NCBI GenBank assembly: GCA_037974665.1
Contig: CM075777.1
Location: forward strand, 13,353,001-13,417,000
Direction: 5' to 3'
Length of the DNA stretch: 64,000 nucleotides
DNA from: Ehretia macrophylla
Lineage: Eukaryota > Streptophyta > Magnoliopsida > Boraginales > Ehretiaceae
This document shows, piece by piece, positions 59,934 to 64,000 of this stretch. How positions within the stretch are numbered: the stretch's first letter is position 1; each line of letters starts with the position of its first letter. The translations under genes and the position numbers were made by a program. The notes beneath the pieces were generated by a model, which was not told where the DNA came from, ran no database searches, and was given only the letters and a program-made list of their open reading frames with translations.

Positions 59934-61879
59934 TGTAAGTGAGCAAAATAGTCAAAAATACAATTAAAAGACTAAAAATTGACAACTTTGACTTAGCCTT
60001 TTATGTTTGACTTAGCATATATAAACATAATACATACAATATATCATTAAAAAAAAAAGCTCAAACACCAAAAATACACACACACATGGCTGAAACCCTT
60101 GGGGACATTTTAGCTTAGTTTTTGAAGAAAATTTCTCATAGAATTTGCAATTCAAAGCCAAATCTCTTCAACGAAAGCTTGAATTCACTTGTTGGACATC
60201 CATTGCACACATTTCTAGCATCATATAGCATCAAAGGTGAGAGAAAAATTCTAGATCTAAGAGTGTTATTCTTTTTCAATTTCATATAATTGTATTTTTA
60301 TCTGATGTTTTGTTGAATTATCTTTAGATTATTGCTTAGTAGTTGCCAAGGATCTTTATTGCTGTTTTGATCGGTAGTAGCATATATTTATAATTTTCGG
60401 GTATTAAATGTGGTTTATAAGTTCATTGTTAAATAATTGTTGTTGTAATGGTTGGAATTGATTGGTTGTTGCTTCTAAAAGTTTGTTAATTGCGAGATAG
60501 TAATGTTGTAATGCTGAATTTTTTATTCAAATGTTGTAGCAAAAGTCCAGAAATTTCAGCCAAGTGCATTTCCAAAATTAAGGTTGTTGGGCTTGTTTTG
60601 GATGGCTTTTGGTTGGTTTCTGGTAGGGTTAATGTAGTTGCATGTGTGGTTGAGTGATAGAAAGTGGTTTGGAGGTTATTGGATTAGTAGAATGTAAGTT
60701 ATGAATTTTAGAAGTTTGTGTAGTCTTTCTTTAAAATGTTGAAATGTTGTCTTTTGTTGTTTGGTAGTGTTTGATTAGTTGTTCCTTGGATTGTTATTGA
60801 ATAGGTTTAGGATTGAATACATGTTTAAATGTATGTTAAGTTGGGTAGCCTACTTTGTCAGCTAACTTGATTGTTTTAGAATTTCATGGTTGTTAATTGT
60901 TTAAATGTTGTTTAATTGATTGTTGAAATATTGTTAATTGATTGTTTATTATTGAAGTGTCGGGAATTGGGCAACTTTCGTTGTTGATCTCTCGGAATGT
61001 AAAGAGTCAAGTGTCATTGTTGTTCTGAGTCATGATAGTGTCATGTCACTTCATGAGGCATCCTAGGTTGCTGGCACAGTTATCATGGCTAATCCCTATC
61101 TCGTATGGTCGAAGGGTGCCATGGAGTATGGGTCTAGGATAAGGTACCTTAGGATTATGTCATTGGGTTTGGAGAAGTTGGTTAACAAAAGAACGGCAGA
61201 CAGAGCAACATCAACAAGTGTGTCGTATCCTTAGTGTTTGTTTACTGTCATTGTATTTGTATTGTTATTAAAGTTTATGGTATGTTATTTGCTCATAGGA
61301 TGATTTCCCAAAGGGTAAAGTAAATATTTTCAAAAGATCTTTCGAATCCTCACTGAGCTTTGTTATATATAAGTTCACCCTCATTCGTTTATTGTCATCA
61401 GGCGTAATTGGTCCGGACTTTGAGTACGTTCCTCATAAAGCTAAGTATGTGCCTTCTGTGGAGGAGTCTTATGTGTCGGAGTCATATCCATGAGTTTGTT
61501 TTAGCTTTCATAGAATGTTATATTGTATAACTTATACTTAAAGATAATGGTTTGTATGATTCTAGTTTAGTAGTCTTTCTTTTGAGCATGTTAGGTTACT
61601 AGACTAGTTTATAGTCTATTTCGTAAATGTATGTTATAGCCTTTGGTATGTTGTTGAAACGGAGGCATATAGCTTTTGGTTAGTATGTAGTTTGGTTATT
61701 TATTATATGGTATTGAATGTTGTTGAACGGTTGTGGAGTTGTTGATGACATTTGGAGTTGGTTATGTGTTGTTATAAATGGTTGGTTTAGAGCCCTGTTG
61801 TCCGTGTTACAAAGGTTATAATGCCAAAATTCTATTGCGTCTTGACTGATTGTAAGTGGGGTCGAGTTAGGGCGTGACA
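59934..61879 (+). repeat. E6 5' LTR (about 1.95 kb)
   Basis: The end GGGCGTGACA at 61879 lies six bases before the PBS. The start TGTAAGTGAGC is inferred from where E5 coding similarity stops. A TATATAAA at 60014-60021 could be the TATA box. CTCACTGAG motif and weak stem-loop at 61351-61383. Confidence 0.6.
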
Positions 61880-61885
61880 TTTAAG

Positions 61886-61898
61886 TGGTATCAGAATG
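61886..61898 (+). other. E6 primer binding site
   Basis: TGGTATCAGAATG, with the first ten bases complementary to initiator tRNA-Met. Confidence 0.85.
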
Positions 61899-62158
61899 CA
61901 TGTTTATTTGTCAGTCGGGTTATTTTTGAAATTTGGGTAGTGGTCTTAGCATGAAAGTATGTATGAAATGAAAGACAAGTGAATTATGTGTTAATGTGAT
62001 TATGTGATTATGTTATTATGTGATTGACTTGATTACGTGTTTATGTGACTAACACTTGTGTGACTTATGTGCCTTATGTGAGTTTGGTTGCCTATGTGCT
62101 ATTAATTGTCTATAGCGTGTCTATGTGTTATAACATGTGCTAACTCTTTGATAGTAGA

Positions 62159-63310
62159 ATGGTCGGGCGACCGAGAACATGTGGTAGGCCTCAGGAAGTT
62201 AATGAGGCACCGGGGAATGCTACACCAGGCCGAGAACAGGGGTATGATCATTTGGCTATGGCTATGGACATAATGATTGAGGTCATGGCAGAGCAGGCAT
62301 AGATTTTAGCGGGGCAGGCTGCTCAGGCACAGGCTGTGCAGACTCAGTTATAGAATGCTCAGGGTGGTTACTGAGGAGGTAGTTTATTGAAGGAATTTCT
62401 TAGGTATTTTCCACTGAGGTTTCAGGATGAGCCTGACGATCAGAAGGCTGAAGCGTGGATTAATAAGATTGAGAAAATATTTGATCCTCTTGATTACACT
62501 GATGAGATGAAGGTTACCTTTGCGGTGTACCTACTTGATAATGAGGCTAGGGAATGGTGGCGTACGGTGAGATTTGATTGGGAGGCACATGATACTCCCT
62601 ATGTCTGGGATACTTTTCTTAGGGCGTTTCGGGCCAAGTATATTCCTAGGATTGTTTGTGAACGTAGGGAGGCGGAGTTCACATCTTTGGTTCAGGGTAG
62701 TTCCACTGTGGCCTAGTATGAGGCCAACTTTACCAGGTTATCCCGGTACGCACCAGAGTTTTTTGTCAAATTAGGAAAGGAAGACCCAGAGGTTCATTTT
62801 GGGTCTAAGGCCCAAGATTCAGGATGCAATGGCCTTGATACAGTACGATGAGTTTTCTAAGGCCTTTAATGCGGCTTCTAGGTTAGAGAAGAGGAAAGGG
62901 GAACATATTGTTTCTAGTCAGGCTAGCAAGAGGTTGTTTCAGCCACAGGGTCAACAGGTCATGTATAGGCCTGCAGTGCAGCAGAGTGGTTATAGGCCCC
63001 CAGTGTAGCGGGGTTCTTTTAGACCTCAGGGGGAGCGGGGTTTCTTTAGGCCTCAGTTTCAGCAGGGATCTTATCAGGCACAGTCACAGTATAGGCTGGC
63101 CTAGTCTCAGGGTCAGTACAGGCCTAGTGTTGCAAGACCTCAACAGCAGGCTGGTTCAACTGCATATTCAACTTCCGATTCTTCAGGGGGCAGTGTCAGT
63201 GCTCCAACACTGTAGTGTACTTTTTGTAAACGTAAGGGCCATCTGGAGGCTGAATGTCGAATGAAGGCAGGAACATGTTTGGGTTGTGGCAGGAACATGT
63301 TTGGGTTGCG
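62159..63310 (+). pseudogene. E6 gag
   Basis: ATG at 62159 (MVGRPRTCGRP), Gln/Ala-rich stretch with stops near 62300, 62351 and 62372, then an open frame 62387-62716 with the gag domain (KEFLRYFPLRFQDEPDDQKAE, LDYTDEMKVTFAVYLL, NEAREWWRTVRFDWEA). TAG at 62714 (Gln position), then a frameshift near 62790. The C-terminal part has GLRPKIQDAMALIQYDEF, Gln/Arg/Pro-rich repeats of the type RPQ/YRP, and a zinc knuckle (CTFCKRKGHLEAEC, 63216-63257). Confidence 0.85.
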
Positions 63311-63312
63311 GC
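63268..63312 (+). repeat. Small tandem duplication in E6 gag
   Basis: GGCAGGAACATGTTTGGGTTG is repeated back to back with one difference after it. It disturbs the second zinc-knuckle region. Confidence 0.8.
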
Positions 63313-63988
63313 AGCAACCAACACAGCGAGGGATTGTCCAAAATATCAGAGTTCTGAGGGTCGGCCAGTAACTCAGGGTTATCAGGGTAGACCTACCGGG
63401 GGTGCATCTCAACAGCAGCAGGTTCAAGCTCGGGCCTACGCAGTAGACTTGGAGGAGATACCTGAGGCAGCAGCGGTTGTGAAATGTAACTTTCTTATAC
63501 TCAATCAACTTATTAAAGTGTTGATTGATTCTGGTGCTATGCATTCTTTCATTACACCTACCTGTGTGCAATGTGTTAATATGCAACCTAAAAGATTGCC
63601 TTATGTGGTTGAGATTAGTACTTCTTTGACTGATAAATATATGACTGGCTTAGTATGTAAAGATTGTAAAATACATGTTAAGGGCCAGGATTTCCCTTCG
63701 GACCTTATCTTATTTCCTATCTGGGGGTATGATGTTATCTTGGGTATGGACTGGTTTTCTAAGTATGATGCTCAGTTAAACTGTAGAACAAAGGTAGTAT
63801 GGTTTTGGTTGCCAGAACAGCCAGTGGTTGACGTAGTGGAGAACTGGGATGCTAAGATGAATTTTATTATCTCATCAACTAAACCTATTAAGCTGGTGAG
63901 TAAGGGGTGTTCAGGGTATCTAGCTTGTTTGATCAACAAGCCATCTGATAAGCTAAAGTTGGAGGAAGTTCCGATAATTTGGGAATAA
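63311..63988 (+). pseudogene. E6 aspartic protease region, partial
   Basis: Open frame to TAA at 63988. Features: acidic linker DLEEIPEAAAVV, active site VLIDSGAMHSFITP near 63520 (DSG form), VILGMDWFSKYDAQLN near 63735, and the GCSGYLACLINKPSDK segment that precedes RT. The frame ends just before the RT region should begin, at the window edge. Confidence 0.85.
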
Positions 63989-64000
63989 CCTAATGTATTT

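Larger units (their letters stand above)
59934..64000 (+). mobile_element. E6: Ty3 retrotransposon, chromovirus-like, runs off the window
   Basis: 5' LTR, Met-type PBS, gag and protease on plus; pol lies beyond the right edge. Gag resembles E2/E3 in layout, with a different N-terminus. Several CAG-to-TAG type stops and frameshifts. Clade beyond Ty3 is inferred from gag similarity only. Confidence 0.8.

Overview
The window is repeat-rich plant nuclear DNA, most likely from a eudicot. Evidence: an F-box gene with an F-box-associated domain, plant-type LINE RNase H relics, and plant Ty3 (Tat, Athila, chromovirus) and Ty1-copia (Tnt1/Tork-like) retrotransposons separated by AT-rich spacers. The species cannot be named from sequence. 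Only one host gene (ankyrin-like, about 50.1-51.3 kb) looks unbroken. No rRNA, tRNA, CRISPR or bacterial-type operon was seen.

Layout: (1) 912-12040: a minus-strand F-box pseudogene cut in two by a 9.8-kb Tat-lineage element (E1, 1944-11752, minus) with two LTRs, a CATAC target duplication, a tRNA-Asp-type PBS, gag-pol with dual RNase H, and a separate spliced gene on the opposite strand (2836-5187) with its own TATA box. (2) 12041-16585: AT-rich spacer with two LINE-type RNase H relics. (3) 16586-26070: E2, a plus-strand Tekay/Del-like chromovirus with a 3.56-kb 5' LTR and a truncated 3' LTR. (4) 26071-27641: a hairpin-rich DNA-transposon-like segment with a 0.38-kb tandem duplication, ending in a GGT/CCA minisatellite. 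(5) 27647-39502: E3, a minus-strand relative of E2 with two long LTRs, inserted in that minisatellite. (6) 39.5-43.8 kb: microsatellites, an imperfect tandem array of roughly 0.3-kb units, a candidate hAT element and a polypurine tract. (7) 44148-49501: a four-level nest: Harbinger-like element > hAT > Copia (E4) > Harbinger-like MITE, with recognisable target duplications at three levels. (8) 50088-51343: the ankyrin-like gene, minus. (9) 52.4-54.7 kb: a MITE, an (AT)n tract and a partial chromovirus-type LTR. (10) 54686-59933: E5, a 5'-truncated Athila-like element (integrase, 3' UTR, 3' LTR), minus. (11) about 59934 to the right edge: E6, a plus-strand Ty3 element (5' LTR, PBS, gag, protease) running off the window.

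Every retroelement carries nonsense codons or frameshifts and several have lost catalytic residues, so none looks autonomous. The most notable signal is the antisense, intron-containing gene in E1. Next are the nested transposon stack and a stem-loop that recurs in several unrelated-looking LTRs.
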